Assembly (NCBI RefSeq): GCF_001562255.1
Contig: NZ_CP014301.1
Location: 4,309,501-4,373,500, forward strand
Source: Bosea sp. PAMC 26642
GTDB taxonomy: Bacteria; Pseudomonadota; Alphaproteobacteria; Rhizobiales; Beijerinckiaceae
Reading direction: 5' to 3'
Length of the DNA stretch: 64,000 bases
The notes under the pieces are model-generated. The model saw only the letters and a list, made by a program, of their open reading frames with translations. It ran no database searches and was not told where the DNA came from. The translations under genes and the position numbers were made by a program. Below are positions 36,518 through 48,466 of this stretch, piece after piece. Each line of letters starts with the position of its first letter. Position 1 is the first letter of the stretch.

Positions 36518-36534
36518 TTGGCAATCTTTGCCAA
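36518..36534 (+). promoter_or_regulatory. Palindromic operator of parDE
   Basis: TTGGCAA-TCT-TTGCCAA, a perfect 7-bp inverted repeat with a 3-base spacer. It begins right after the NlpC/P60 stop and ends 32 bases before the parD start. Its size and position match autoregulatory sites of ribbon-helix-helix antitoxins. Confidence 0.6.
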
Positions 36535-36566
36535 AAGCGCTAAGGTCGCCGCGAAGGAGACCCGCC

Positions 36567-36824
36567 ATGGCGACCATGAACGTATCCCTGCCCGACCAGA
36601 TGAAGGCCTGGGTCGAGGCCCAGACCGAGACGGGGCGGTACGGAAACGCCAGCGATTATGTGCGCGATCTGATTCGGCGGGATCAGGAGCGGCGGGAGAA
36701 GATCGCGGAATTCCAGCGCCTGGTCGATGAGGGGCGGGCCAGCGGGATCAGTACGCGAACGCTGGACGAGGTGTGGGACGAAGCCCGTCGCCGCGCGAGA
36801 GCCATGGGTCTCGATGCCGGTTAA
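36567..36824 (+). CDS. parD: Type II antitoxin ParD
   Basis: An 85-residue ribbon-helix-helix protein starting MATMNVSLPDQMKAWVEAQ with GNASDYVRDLIRRDQER, the ParD DNA-binding half. The C-terminal ~35 residues (ASGISTRTLDEVWDEARRRA) are the ParE-binding tail. AAGGAG at 36554-36559 precedes the ATG by 7 bases. It overlaps parE by 11 bases. ParD would bind and neutralise ParE and repress the pair through the palindrome at 36518-36534. Confidence 0.93.
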   Translation: MATMNVSLPDQMKAWVEAQTETGRYGNASDYVRDLIRRDQERREKIAEFQRLVDEGRASGISTRTLDEVWDEARRRARAMGLDAG

Positions 36825-37104
36825 GCGCACACCGCAAGCTGAAGCGGATCTGATTAATATCTTTCTTGAAAGCGCGCAGCGCTTCGGTACGAAGCAGGCG
36901 GAGATTTATGCCGCCAAGCTGTCCGCGTGCTTCGAGCTATTGGAGACTATGCCTTCAATGGCGCGGGAGCGCCTGGAAATCAGTCCGCCAGTTCGCGTCC
37001 ATTTCCACGGCAGTCACGTGATTGTTTATGCTGTCGAGGGCGACGACATCCTGCTTTTGCGTGTTCTCCACGAGCGTCGGGACTGGGAACGCGAGTTGCA
37101 GTAG
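36814..37104 (+). CDS. parE: Type II toxin ParE
   Basis: A 96-residue RelE/ParE superfamily toxin: VKRTPQAEADLINIFLESAQ at the N-terminus and a C-terminal LLLRVLHERRDWERELQ, the usual RVLH(x)RRD ending. ParE toxins inhibit DNA gyrase. The start ATG 36814 lies inside parD (11-base overlap), so both are made from one message. The region is somewhat more AT-rich than the flanks. It is convergent with mutS. Confidence 0.92.
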   Translation: MPVKRTPQAEADLINIFLESAQRFGTKQAEIYAAKLSACFELLETMPSMARERLEISPPVRVHFHGSHVIVYAVEGDDILLLRVLHERRDWERELQ

Positions 37105-37122
37105 CTGAAGACGCTTTGCTCC

Positions 37123-39873
37123 TCACCCCAGCCCCTTCAACCGATACAGCGCCTCCAGCGCCTCTCGCGGCGTCATTTCGTCGAGGTCGAGCCCACCGAG
37201 CGCCACCCGCAGCGGGTCTTCGGCCGGCAAAGCCGGCGCAGGCTGAGCCTGCCGCCTGAGCGGGACAGCGAACAACGGCAAATCATCGACCAGCGAGGCG
37301 ACCGGCTTTTCGCGCTCGGTCTTCTCCAGTTCGCTCAAGATCGCGCGGGCCCGCTCGACCACGGCTGGCGGCAGGCCGGCGAGTTTTGCGACCTGGATGC
37401 CGTAGGAGCGGTCGGCAGCCCCGGCCACGACCTCGTGCAGGAAGATGACCTCGCCGTTCCATTCGGTCACGCGCACGGTGGCGTTGGTGACGCGTGCGAG
37501 CCGATCGCCCAAGGCGGTTAGCTCGTGATAATGCGTCGCGAACAGGCCCCGGCAGCGATTGATCTCGTGCAGATGCTCGATCGCGGCCCAGGCGATCGAG
37601 AGACCGTCGAAAGTCGCGGTGCCGCGCCCGATCTCGTCAAGAATGACCAGCGCGCGCGGCCCCGCCTGGTTCAGGATCGCGGCCGTCTCGACCATCTCGA
37701 CCATGAAGGTCGAGCGCCCGCGCGCCAGGTCGTCGGCGGCGCCGACGCGGGAGAACAGCCGGTCGACGATGCCGATATGGGCGCTCACTGCGGGCACGAA
37801 GGCGCCCATCTGCGCCAGCACGGCGATCAGCGCGTTCTGCCGCAGGAAGGTCGATTTGCCGGCCATGTTCGGGCCGGTGATCAGGCAGATTCGTCCGCCG
37901 TCGCCCTTCGTGTCCGGCGGCGACAATTCGGTATCGTTGGCGACGAAGGGCTTGCCGTCGCGCCTCAGCGCGGCTTCGACGACGGGATGGCGCCCGCCCA
38001 TAATGGCGAAGGCCGCGCTCGAATCGATGCTCGGGCGGGTCCAGCCTTCGCGGATCGCGAGATCAGCCAGCCCGGCGACGACGTCGATTTCGGCTAGTGC
38101 GAGCGCCGCCTGCTTGATGGGCTCGGCATCGGCCAGAACCGCCTCGTTCAGCCAAGCGAAGACCGAAAGTTCGAGCTTTAACGCTCGGTCGGCGGCTGAA
38201 GCGATCTTGGCCTCGAGCCCGCCGAGTTCGATCGAAGAGAAGCGCATCGCATCCGACATCGTCTGGCGGTGGACGAAGGTCGCGCGCCAGGGTTCCTTCA
38301 GGAACTCCTCGCCGACGGCCTGGGGCACCTCGACGAAATAGCCGAGCATGGAATTATGCTTGATCCTGAGCGTACGGCAGCCGGTCTCGGCGGCATAGCG
38401 CGCCTGCAACTGCGCGATGACCTTGCGGGAATCGACCTGCAGCAGCCGGAGTTCGTCGAGCGCGGGATCGTACCCCTCGCGGACAAAGCGACCGTCGCGG
38501 CGGTTGAGCGGCAGTTCCTCGGCCAGCGTTTCGGTCAGTCTGGCAGGCAGAACCGGGTCGGTCCGTGCAAGCGCCCGCGCGGCATTGGACAGGTCCTCCG
38601 GTAGGTTCTGCCTGCCGCCCAGCAGTGCGGCGATCTCGCGTGCCGCGCTCAGGCCTCCGCCGAGCGCGGCAAGGTCGCGAGGGCCGCCGCGATCGAGCGC
38701 TAGTCGCGCGAGGGCACGGGCGACGTCGGGAACGCGGGCAAGCGCACGGCGCAGATCGTCACGTAGTGCGCTGTCGGCGACGAGCATCTCGACGGCGTCG
38801 TGCCGCGCGCCGATCGTGGCCGGGTTCGTCAGTGGCCCGGCCAGTCTCTCGGCCAAAAGCCTCGCTCCGCCCGGCGTCACCGTGCGGTCGATCGCGGCGA
38901 GCAGGCTGCCGGAGCGCTCGCCCGACAGCGTCCGCGTCAGTTCGAGATTGGCGCGCGTCGCAGCATCGATCAACATGGTCGCGCTGCCGGCATCGCGCAC
39001 CGGCGGCGAGAGCGGCGGGCGCGCGCCGAACTGCGTGCGCTCGACATAGGCAAGCGCCGCGCCGGCCGCCGCGATCTCGGCACGCGAAAACGTGCCGAAG
39101 GCATCGAGCGTGGCGACGCCGAAGAACTCGCGCAGGCGCCGCTCGGCCGATGCCGCATCAAGGCCCTCGCGTGCCAGCGGCGTCACCGGCACGGCGACCT
39201 CGCGCCAGAAGGCCTTCAGCTCCGGGTCGTCGTAGATCGCGTCGGGGCAGACGATCTCGCGCGGCTCCAGCCTTGCGAATTCGATCGCCAGCCCCTCCTG
39301 TGCCGTTTCCATCACGCTGAAGCGGCCCGTCGAAATATCGATCGCCGCCAAGCCGTAGAGCGCGCCGGCCTCGCTCGCCTTGCGTCGCGCCACTGCCAGC
39401 AGCAGGCTGGCACGGCCGGGCTCGAGCAGCCGCTCCTCGGTGATCGTGCCGGGCGTGACGAGCCTGACGACGTCGCGCCGCACCACCGATTTGGGGCCGC
39501 GCTTCTTTGCTTCGGCTGGATCCTCGATCTGTTCGCAGACGGCGACGCGGTGGCCGGCAGCGATCAGACGTTGAAGATAATCGTCGGCGCGCTCGACCGG
39601 CACACCGCACATGGCAATGTCCTCGCCCTGATGCTTGCCGCGCTTGGTCAGCACGATGCCGAGTGTGCGCGAGGCGATCTCGGCATCGGTGAAGAACAGC
39701 TCGTAGAAATCGCCCATCCGGTAGAACAGCAGGCAATCGGGATTGGCGGCCTTGATCTCGATGTATTGCGCCATCATCGGCGTCACGCGGCTGGCATCGG
39801 CACTCGCGGCGGCAATGGCCCGAATCTCAGGCTGCTCGGCGATTTTGGCGGAAGCGGTGATGTCATGGCGCAT
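37123..39873 (-). CDS. mutS: DNA mismatch repair protein MutS
   Basis: A 916-residue MutS. The mismatch-reading motif [11 protein letters not shown] is at about residues 50-60. The ABC-type ATPase carries Walker [10 protein letters not shown] (about residue 664) and the downstream STFMVEM and LDEIGRGT motifs. It recognises mispairs and recruits MutL. A normal clamp and lever region lies between. It is divergent from the chemoreceptor gene (102 bases) and convergent with parE. Confidence 0.98.
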   Translation of the reverse strand: MRHDITASAKIAEQPEIRAIAAASADASRVTPMMAQYIEIKAANPDCLLFYRMGDFYELFFTDAEIASRTLGIVLTKRGKHQGEDIAMCGVPVERADDYLQRLIAAGHRVAVCEQIEDPAEAKKRGPKSVVRRDVVRLVTPGTITEERLLEPGRASLLLAVARRKASEAGALYGLAAIDISTGRFSVMETAQEGLAIEFARLEPREIVCPDAIYDDPELKAFWREVAVPVTPLAREGLDAASAERRLREFFGVATLDAFGTFSRAEIAAAGAALAYVERTQFGARPPLSPPVRDAGSATMLIDAATRANLELTRTLSGERSGSLLAAIDRTVTPGGARLLAERLAGPLTNPATIGARHDAVEMLVADSALRDDLRRALARVPDVARALARLALDRGGPRDLAALGGGLSAAREIAALLGGRQNLPEDLSNAARALARTDPVLPARLTETLAEELPLNRRDGRFVREGYDPALDELRLLQVDSRKVIAQLQARYAAETGCRTLRIKHNSMLGYFVEVPQAVGEEFLKEPWRATFVHRQTMSDAMRFSSIELGGLEAKIASAADRALKLELSVFAWLNEAVLADAEPIKQAALALAEIDVVAGLADLAIREGWTRPSIDSSAAFAIMGGRHPVVEAALRRDGKPFVANDTELSPPDTKGDGGRICLITGPNMAGKSTFLRQNALIAVLAQMGAFVPAVSAHIGIVDRLFSRVGAADDLARGRSTFMVEMVETAAILNQAGPRALVILDEIGRGTATFDGLSIAWAAIEHLHEINRCRGLFATHYHELTALGDRLARVTNATVRVTEWNGEVIFLHEVVAGAADRSYGIQVAKLAGLPPAVVERARAILSELEKTEREKPVASLVDDLPLFAVPLRRQAQPAPALPAEDPLRVALGGLDLDEMTPREALEALYRLKGLG

Positions 39874-39975
39874 GGCCGGCGGACGCTAGCAAAAACCGCG
39901 CGCGCCGCCACCTGTTAGGACGGCTTTCAACAATTGAAACTAGAACTGCATTACACTATCGGCTGAAAGCCCCGC

Positions 39976-41814
39976 ATGGCGACTGTTCTGAATCTGATCG
40001 GATGCCTGTCATTCGTGCTGCTTGCAGCGCTCGCGCTGACGCTGCTTTTGCCGCGGGTCGATCGCCCGCCATGGTTCCGTGACGGCATTGTCGGCGTTGT
40101 CTTCGCGATCGCCGGCGTGGCAGGGATGATGGATCCGGTGGTCGTGTCGCCGGGTATCATCTTCGACGCGCGCAACGCCGTCCTGGTCCTGGCCGCGGTT
40201 TTCGGCGGGCCTGTCGGCGCGATTCTGTCGCTGGTGCCTGTAGCAGCCCTACGCATCGCCCAAGGTGGCATCGGGATGACGGGCGGCCTCGTTGGCATGG
40301 CGATCTGCGTCACCGGCGGCCTGATGTTCTGGACTTATGCGGTCCGCTGGAGGCATCAGCTCGTTGTCCGTGATTTCTGGATACCTGGCCTGATCGCAGC
40401 CGTTTCGGTGCCCCTTTCGTCAGTATTCCTGCCTGATTTCGTGAGCATTCTGATATCGCTGCGCGAGGTGGTTCTGACGATGATGATCCTGAATTTCATC
40501 GGCACCGGGCTTGTGGTTTTCCTGCTGTGTGCCGACGCAGAGCGCGTCGAGACCCTGAGCCGGCTCGAGGCCTTCACCGCCAACACACCGGGCGTACTCT
40601 ATCAGAAGGTCATCAAGCCGAGTGGGGCGGTGTCCTACAAATTCGCCAGCACCGGCATCGAGAAGCTGCTCGACGTCACGCGCGAGGAAGTCGAGCGCGA
40701 TCCGACGAGCTGGCTTCGCTGGATGGTGCCGGAGGATCGCGAGACGCTCGACAAGGCGAATAAACGGCTCGCCGCGGAGCATTCGACGGCACCCTGGCGA
40801 TTCGAGGCTCGCCACCGCCGCGACGATGGATCGATCGTGTGGCTGCGGACCGACGCCGCGGCGCGCCATATGCCCGACGGTTCGGTCTGCTGGGACGGAA
40901 TCCTGACTGATGTCACGGCCGAGCGGAGCCTGGAGGATCGGCGCCGCACGGTCGATGACAGCCGCAAGGCGGCACTTGGGGAACTTGCCGACCAGCTCGA
41001 GGTGACCGTGGGCAAGGCGCTCCAGGAGGTCGGGCGTTCGGTGGAGGGGATGCAGGAGGCCGCGACCCGTATGGCCGCCAGCGCCAACCAGACGACCCTG
41101 CGCGCCGTCGACGTGACGAAGGAAGCGGAGGGGGCTTCGCTGCGGGTCAGCAGCGTCGCCGTCGCCGCCGAGGAGATCGACGCCTCGATTCGCGAACTCA
41201 CACGGCAAACGTCCCATGCAGACCAGACGGTGCGCGATGCGGCGAGCTATGTCCGCAGCACGCGTCGCGATGTCGCCGGCCTGACAGATGCCGCGGACAA
41301 GGTCAGCGCGGTGCTCGATTTTATCGAGGACATCGCGCAGCGCACCAATCTGCTGGCGTTGAACGCGACGATCGAGGCCGCCCGCGCCGGCGCCGCCGGT
41401 CGCGGCTTCGCCGTCGTCGCAGGCGAGGTCAAGAACCTCGCCGAACAGACGCAGAAGGCGACCCGCGACATCGCGGAGACGCTGCAGGACATCCGCGGCG
41501 CGGCGGCGACCGCGTCGGAGGCCGTCGCCCATATCGAAGGCACCATGACGACGATCGAGCAGACCTCGGGCATCATCGCCGATGTGGTCAGCCGGCAGGC
41601 CGACATTGCCTCGACCATCGCGGCCGATGCACAGGCCGTGGCCGGCAGCACCAATGCCGTCACGACCAGCGTCGGAACCGTCGGCAATGAGGCCCGCACC
41701 ACGGGGGACGCCGCCGCTCGTGTCGTCGAGGTTGCGCGCCAGGTCGGGGAGCAGACCCTGGCGCTCGACCACTATGTCGGCGAATTCGTCAAGAGCGTTC
41801 GCGGCCGGCTCTGA
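39976..41814 (+). CDS. Methyl-accepting chemotaxis protein with LytS-type 5TM and PAS domains
   Basis: A 612-residue chemoreceptor with an unusual input end. Residues 1-190 form about six hydrophobic segments of the 5TMR-LYT type ([20 protein letters not shown] at 64-83), with no large periplasmic ligand domain. Residues 195-320 are a cytosolic PAS domain with PAC-like ending ([17 protein letters not shown]). The rest is the coiled-coil signalling domain with the hairpin tip [17 protein letters not shown] followed by [17 protein letters not shown]. There is no C-terminal CheR-binding pentapeptide. No che genes are adjacent. It may report membrane or metabolic state rather than an external solute. 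Confidence 0.9.
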   Translation: MATVLNLIGCLSFVLLAALALTLLLPRVDRPPWFRDGIVGVVFAIAGVAGMMDPVVVSPGIIFDARNAVLVLAAVFGGPVGAILSLVPVAALRIAQGGIGMTGGLVGMAICVTGGLMFWTYAVRWRHQLVVRDFWIPGLIAAVSVPLSSVFLPDFVSILISLREVVLTMMILNFIGTGLVVFLLCADAERVETLSRLEAFTANTPGVLYQKVIKPSGAVSYKFASTGIEKLLDVTREEVERDPTSWLRWMVPEDRETLDKANKRLAAEHSTAPWRFEARHRRDDGSIVWLRTDAAARHMPDGSVCWDGILTDVTAERSLEDRRRTVDDSRKAALGELADQLEVTVGKALQEVGRSVEGMQEAATRMAASANQTTLRAVDVTKEAEGASLRVSSVAVAAEEIDASIRELTRQTSHADQTVRDAASYVRSTRRDVAGLTDAADKVSAVLDFIEDIAQRTNLLALNATIEAARAGAAGRGFAVVAGEVKNLAEQTQKATRDIAETLQDIRGAAATASEAVAHIEGTMTTIEQTSGIIADVVSRQADIASTIAADAQAVAGSTNAVTTSVGTVGNEARTTGDAAARVVEVARQVGEQTLALDHYVGEFVKSVRGRL

Positions 41815-41938
41815 CAATCGCGCGATGGGCCTCATTCAGGCGTCGCATGACGATTGATCGTGCCGTGCGCCTTGTGGTGGGGCAGGGCCTTCCCGTATGG
41901 TCCGCCTCCTTCAGGAAACGCTCAAAAAGAACAATCGC

Positions 41939-44224
<2,286 letters not shown>

Positions 44225-44292
44225 GCCGTCGGCCGTCTTTGCGACATCTTCATTGGGTCCCGCAAAAAGGCGTCCGTTCAGTACCCCTTCTT

Positions 44293-44315
44293 GCGGCTCA
44301 CGGCAGCCGCTTTTT
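44293..44315 (+). terminator. Rho-independent terminator of maeB
   Basis: Stem GCGGCT (44293-44298) with AGCCGC (44305-44310), 6-base loop, then TTTTT. CGCAAAAAG at 44261-44269 can also pair with CTTTTTGCG at 44310-44318 and extend the structure. It lies 68 bases after the maeB stop. Confidence 0.7.
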
Positions 44316-44436
44316 GCGCTGCGCCCCGCTGCGGCCATGCGATTGCCGCATCAGGCGTCACAATAATTAAAGGACTGGCCGCGCAATAAGCCGAAGCGCT
44401 GTCGAGGCGTTGGAAGCCAGAAGGGAGGCAGAGCGG

Positions 44437-44607
44437 ATGAACGCAAAGACGACAATGCAATCAGACATAAAGGCCGCTCTGACGAAACTGGCCGATCCGA
44501 AGCGCGTTGAGTCTCGTGGCGCGGACGACAACATCGCGCTCGATCTCATCCCGGCACGGGCGCTTTACGGCGCTGAATGCAATCACGCGGAGCTCACCCA
44601 ATCATGA
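44437..44607 (+). CDS. Small protein translationally coupled to a lipoprotein gene
   Basis: A 56-residue reading frame starting MNAKTTMQSDIKAALTKLAD. A strong ribosome site (AAGGGAGG, 44421-44428) lies 8 bases before the ATG, and the stop overlaps the ATG of the next gene (ATGA, 44604-44607). These two signs make it a probable gene in spite of its size. No signal peptide, membrane segment or family is recognisable; the sequence is charged and may be partly helical. Confidence 0.5.
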   Translation: MNAKTTMQSDIKAALTKLADPKRVESRGADDNIALDLIPARALYGAECNHAELTQS

Positions 44608-44915
44608 CACGTCCAGCAGGTTTTCTGGTTTTGCTCGGATGCACCGCCCTGATGTCGGCCTGCGTCGATTCACAGCGCCGCATCACGGTGATCGATCCCG
44701 AGCCGGCCCCCGTTGCCGGCTCGGTCAAGCGCATTGCCAACGATGGCGCAGGCGGCTTGATTCTCCCCGACGGCGCGCGGGTCACCGTGGATCAGTCCGG
44801 CGGCTTCGAACTTCCCAATGGGGCGTATGTCCGCCGTGACCGGTCGGGTGCCTTGAATCTGCCGAACGGATCGCGCTGCGTTCCGGACGGGCAGAGGGGT
44901 TATCTCTGCCCTTGA
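44604..44915 (+). CDS. Small lipoprotein, unknown family
   Basis: A 103-residue predicted lipoprotein. The signal peptide MTRPAGFLVLLGCTALMSAC ends in the lipobox LMSAC. The mature part contains repeated Gly-Ala and Leu-Pro-Asn-Gly turns (ILPDGARVTV, FELPNGAYVRRD, LNLPNGSRCVPD), about three beta-hairpin-like units, and ends with GYLCP; the two cysteines near the end could pair. The start overlaps the 56-residue frame upstream by four bases. An 8-bp hairpin (44889-44896 with 44904-44911) covers the last codons. It is convergent with pgm. Confidence 0.72.
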   Translation: MTRPAGFLVLLGCTALMSACVDSQRRITVIDPEPAPVAGSVKRIANDGAGGLILPDGARVTVDQSGGFELPNGAYVRRDRSGALNLPNGSRCVPDGQRGYLCP

Positions 44916-44933
44916 CGCTGGCGGCGCGGCGGC

Positions 44934-46583
44934 TCAGGCCGCCGTGAAGGCCTCGGCGATGACCGCTTGCGCCTCGTCCTGGATCCGGCGCAGATGCGCC
45001 TCGTCGCGAAAACTCTCGGCGTAGATCTTGTAGACCTCCTCGGTGCCCGAGGGGCGGGCGCAGAACCAGCCATCGCCGGTCACGACCTTGACGCCGCCGA
45101 TCGCTGCGCCATTGCCGGGCGCCTCGCTCAGGATCGCCGTGATCGGCTCGCCGGCCAACGTCTCGGTCTTGATCTGCTCGCGCGACAAGGTCTTCAGGAT
45201 GGCCTTTTGCGCGGGCGTGGCAGCTGCGTCGATGCGGGCGTAATGCGGCTCGCCGAGTTCCTTCGTCAGACCGACATAGCGCTCGCCGGGGTCCGATCCC
45301 GTGCTGGCGGTGATTTCGGCCGCGAGCAAGCCGAGAATGATGCCGTCCTTGTCGGTGGTCCAGCTTGTGCCGTCCTGGCGCAGGAAGGATGCGCCCGCGC
45401 TTTCCTCGCCTCCGAAGCCGAAGCTGCCGTCAGAGAGTCCGTCGACGAACCATTTGAACCCGACAGGAACTTCGACCAGCCGGCGCCCGAGCTTGCCGGC
45501 GACGCGGTCGATCATCGCGCTGCTGACGATGGTCTTGCCGATCGCCGCATCGCTGCGCCAGCCCGGACGGTTCGTGAAAAGATAGGCGATGGCCGTCGCC
45601 AGGTAATGGTTGGGGTTCATCAGCCCGCCGCTGCGGGTGACGATGCCGTGCCGGTCGGCATCTGTATCATTGGCGAAGGCGACGTCGAAGCGGTCCTTCA
45701 TGCCGATCAGATGGGTCATCGCATAGGGCGAGGAACAGTCCATCCGGATCTTGCCGTCCCAATCCGCAGGCATGAAGGCGAAGGTCGGATCGAGCGTGGT
45801 GTCGACGATGGTCGCCTTGATGCCATAGCGCTCGATGATCGGCGCGTAATAGTCCAGCCCGGCGCCGCCGAGCGGGTCGATGCCGATGCTGACGCCCGAT
45901 GACCGGATCGCCTCCATATCGACGATCGCCGCGAGATCCTCGACATAAGGAGTGACGTAGTCGTGCTTGCGGACGAATTCCGAGGCGAGCGCCTTCGGGT
46001 AGGGCATGCGCTCAATGCCGGCGAGCCCGCCGGCCATCAGTTCATTGGCCTTGCGCTCGATCCAGCCGGTGGCGTCGGTATCGGCCGGGCCGCCATGGGG
46101 CATATTGTATTTGAAGCCGCCATCGGCCGGCGGATTGTGCGAGGGCGAGATCACCACGCCATCGGCCAGTCCCGCGCTGCGGCCGCGATTATGCGCGATG
46201 ATCGCGTGTGAGATCACCGGCGTCGGTGTGAAGCGCAGATGCTCGTCGACCATAGCGACCACGCCATTGGCCGCGAACACTTCGAGCGCCGTCTCGAAGG
46301 CCGGCCGCGACAGCGCATGGGTGTCGATCCCGAGGAAGAGAGGGCCGTCGATGCCGTTCTGCCGACGATAGAGGCAGATCGCCTGCGCGATCGCTAGGAT
46401 ATGGGCCTCGTTGAAGGAGAGCAGGAAGGACGAGCCGCGATGTCCCGAGGTGCCGAAGGCGACGCGCTGTGTGGGCTCGGCCGGATCGGGACGGTCGAAA
46501 TAGGCCTGGGTCAACCGGGCAATATCGACGAGCTGGCTAGGATCGAGCCGTTTTCCCGCGAGTGGGCTGATTGTCGACGTCAT
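44934..46583 (-). CDS. pgm: Phosphoglucomutase (alpha-D-glucose phosphate-specific)
   Basis: A 549-residue enzyme interconverting glucose-1-phosphate and glucose-6-phosphate, needed for glycogen, LPS and exopolysaccharide sugar nucleotides. The phospho-serine loop is [26 protein letters not shown] near residue 45 and NDTDADRHG for the metal loop are typical of the Pgm (not ManB) branch. The length matches. It is convergent with the small lipoprotein gene. Confidence 0.96.
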   Translation of the reverse strand: MTSTISPLAGKRLDPSQLVDIARLTQAYFDRPDPAEPTQRVAFGTSGHRGSSFLLSFNEAHILAIAQAICLYRRQNGIDGPLFLGIDTHALSRPAFETALEVFAANGVVAMVDEHLRFTPTPVISHAIIAHNRGRSAGLADGVVISPSHNPPADGGFKYNMPHGGPADTDATGWIERKANELMAGGLAGIERMPYPKALASEFVRKHDYVTPYVEDLAAIVDMEAIRSSGVSIGIDPLGGAGLDYYAPIIERYGIKATIVDTTLDPTFAFMPADWDGKIRMDCSSPYAMTHLIGMKDRFDVAFANDTDADRHGIVTRSGGLMNPNHYLATAIAYLFTNRPGWRSDAAIGKTIVSSAMIDRVAGKLGRRLVEVPVGFKWFVDGLSDGSFGFGGEESAGASFLRQDGTSWTTDKDGIILGLLAAEITASTGSDPGERYVGLTKELGEPHYARIDAAATPAQKAILKTLSREQIKTETLAGEPITAILSEAPGNGAAIGGVKVVTGDGWFCARPSGTEEVYKIYAESFRDEAHLRRIQDEAQAVIAEAFTAA

Positions 46584-46763
46584 CGGGGGCTTTCCTCAGT
46601 CCATGCAGCGATGCTGCTCGCTTATAGGGTCCAGCGGGACTTGGCGAGATTTGCAGGGGTTTCACAGGCTTGGCTTAACAGGCGAACCAGCCAAAGGTTG
46701 CTTCATCTGGGGACGACCCGCCGGGTCGAGCAACGGGGCTGACCAGCACGCGCCTCAAACCGA

Positions 46764-46792
46764 AAAGCCTGCGCCGTTCCGGCGCAGGCTTT
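46764..46792 (-). terminator. Rho-independent terminator of the solute-binding protein gene
   Basis: A perfect 12-bp stem, AAAGCCTGCGCC (46764-46775) with GGCGCAGGCTTT (46781-46792), and a 5-base loop. On the minus strand TTTTCGG follows. It is 36 bases beyond the stop of the gene at 46829-48415. Confidence 0.8.
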
Positions 46793-46828
46793 GGTTTTCG
46801 AACGCGACCTCCGACCTACAGGGACCGC

Positions 46829-48415
46829 TCAGACGCGCTTCAGACCCCAGGGATATGGCGCCGAGCCCGGCAGCATTCCGGTCAGGGTCTTGCGATACGC
46901 CGTGCGGATGACGAACTGGCCGAGCGGGATGGTTCCGCATTCCTCCAGTGCCAGCCGACCGAGCGTCACCGCCGCCTTCTTCTGCGCGGCTTCGTCTGGG
47001 GCATAGAGCCATTCTTCTGCGAGTTGCTCGGCCTGGGCGTTCGTCCACCAGCCGAACCAGCCCTTCTCGCCCGGTCCGCGGACGAGATTCGACAGGGCCG
47101 GATTGCCCCAGCCGATGGCGGCACCGGTGGTGTGGAAAATGCTCCAGCCACCCTTCTCGACCGGCTCCCGGCTGTTGCGGCGCTGGATCACGGTGCCCCA
47201 GTCGCTCGCCGCCATCTCGACGTTCATGCCGAGCTGTTTGAGCAGTTCGAAGGTCACGTCGCCAAGCGGGCCGATATCGGGGAAGTCGGTCGGGTTGATG
47301 ATGAGGACCTTCTCGCCATTATAGCCTGACGCCTTCAGCGCCACCTTCGCCTTGTCGAGGCTCTGCGGCATCAGATCCTCGAGTTCGCCCGTATAATAGG
47401 GCGTGCCGCGCCACCAGAGATTGCGGCAGACCTGCCAGGTCGTGGTGTCGTCGCCCTGCGACGCACGCATATAGTCCTCCTGATTCACCGCCATGCGGAC
47501 GGCGGCGCGGACCTTCGGATTGTTGAAGGGCGGCTGCAGGTGGTTGAGACGCATGATCGAGCCGCGACCGGCCTTGTCGATCACCTCGCGGGTGACGTCC
47601 GGGCTCCTGGCCAGCAAGGGCTGCAGGTCGGCGAGCGGGCGCTCCCACCAGTCGATCTCGCCCTTGGTCAGCGCGGCCGCGGCCGTGGCGGGATCGGGCA
47701 GGATCGGCCACTCGATCCGCTTGAAGTGTGCGACCTTGCCGCCGGCATTGCGGCTCGCCGGTTCGCTGCGCGGCTTGTAGGCCTCGTTCTTCTCGTAGAC
47801 GACACGGCTGCCGGAGACGTATTCCGCGGCCACGAACTTGTAGGGACCGGAACCGGTCATCTCGGTGACCTGCTTGGTGGCGTCGGTCTGCGCCAGCCGC
47901 TCCGGCATGATGAAGGGCGGGTTGTCGGCCTTGGCGAGGCAGTCGAGCATCATCGGGAAGGGCCGCGTCAGCTTGATCTCGATCGTGCGCTCGTCTGGCG
48001 CGTTCCAGGCTTCCACCGCCTTGAGCAGCAGCTGACCGTAAGGATCGCGCTGACCCCAGCGCTTCAGGCTCTGGATGCAGTCCGCCGACCTGACGGGCTG
48101 GCCGTCATGAAAGGCGAGCCCGTCGCGCAACCTGATCTTCCAGGTCTTGCCGTCCGTGGAGATCTCGTGGCCCTCCGCCATCTGCGGCTGCGGCTTGAGA
48201 TTCAGATCGCCACCATAAAGCGTGTCGTAGACGTAATAGCCATGGTTGTTGGTGACGGTCGCGGTCGTCCAGACCGGGTCGAGTGAGGTCAGGTTGGCCT
48301 GAGGCGCCATCCTCAGCACGGTCGCGTTGGGGCTCTGGGCGAGTGCATCCTTGACGAACGCGGGAGAGAGCAGCGCGGCTGCAGCCGTGCCTTGCAGAAA
48401 CTGACGGCGCTTCAT
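46829..48415 (-). CDS. ABC transporter substrate-binding protein, peptide/nickel family 5
   Basis: A 528-residue periplasmic binding protein of solute-binding family 5. The N-terminus MKRRQFLQGTAAAALLS is a twin-arginine-type signal ending DALAQ. Conserved family blocks follow, such as LRDGLAFHDGQPVRSADCI. Usual ligands are oligopeptides, nickel or opines. No permease or ATPase gene is adjacent. It follows an amidase gene on the same strand (51-base gap), so the pair is likely cotranscribed and may serve uptake and hydrolysis of an amide compound. Confidence 0.92.
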   Translation of the reverse strand: MKRRQFLQGTAAAALLSPAFVKDALAQSPNATVLRMAPQANLTSLDPVWTTATVTNNHGYYVYDTLYGGDLNLKPQPQMAEGHEISTDGKTWKIRLRDGLAFHDGQPVRSADCIQSLKRWGQRDPYGQLLLKAVEAWNAPDERTIEIKLTRPFPMMLDCLAKADNPPFIMPERLAQTDATKQVTEMTGSGPYKFVAAEYVSGSRVVYEKNEAYKPRSEPASRNAGGKVAHFKRIEWPILPDPATAAAALTKGEIDWWERPLADLQPLLARSPDVTREVIDKAGRGSIMRLNHLQPPFNNPKVRAAVRMAVNQEDYMRASQGDDTTTWQVCRNLWWRGTPYYTGELEDLMPQSLDKAKVALKASGYNGEKVLIINPTDFPDIGPLGDVTFELLKQLGMNVEMAASDWGTVIQRRNSREPVEKGGWSIFHTTGAAIGWGNPALSNLVRGPGEKGWFGWWTNAQAEQLAEEWLYAPDEAAQKKAAVTLGRLALEECGTIPLGQFVIRTAYRKTLTGMLPGSAPYPWGLKRV

Positions 48416-48466
48416 TCTCTTCTCCCCGTTCTATGGTCGTCGCGACGATCGCTTGGTCGAAAATCC

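Noticed and set aside
41008..41800. Minus-strand frames opposite the chemoreceptor signalling domain
   Set aside because: They arise from the periodic Ala/Thr/Ser coiled-coil codons of the plus-strand gene.
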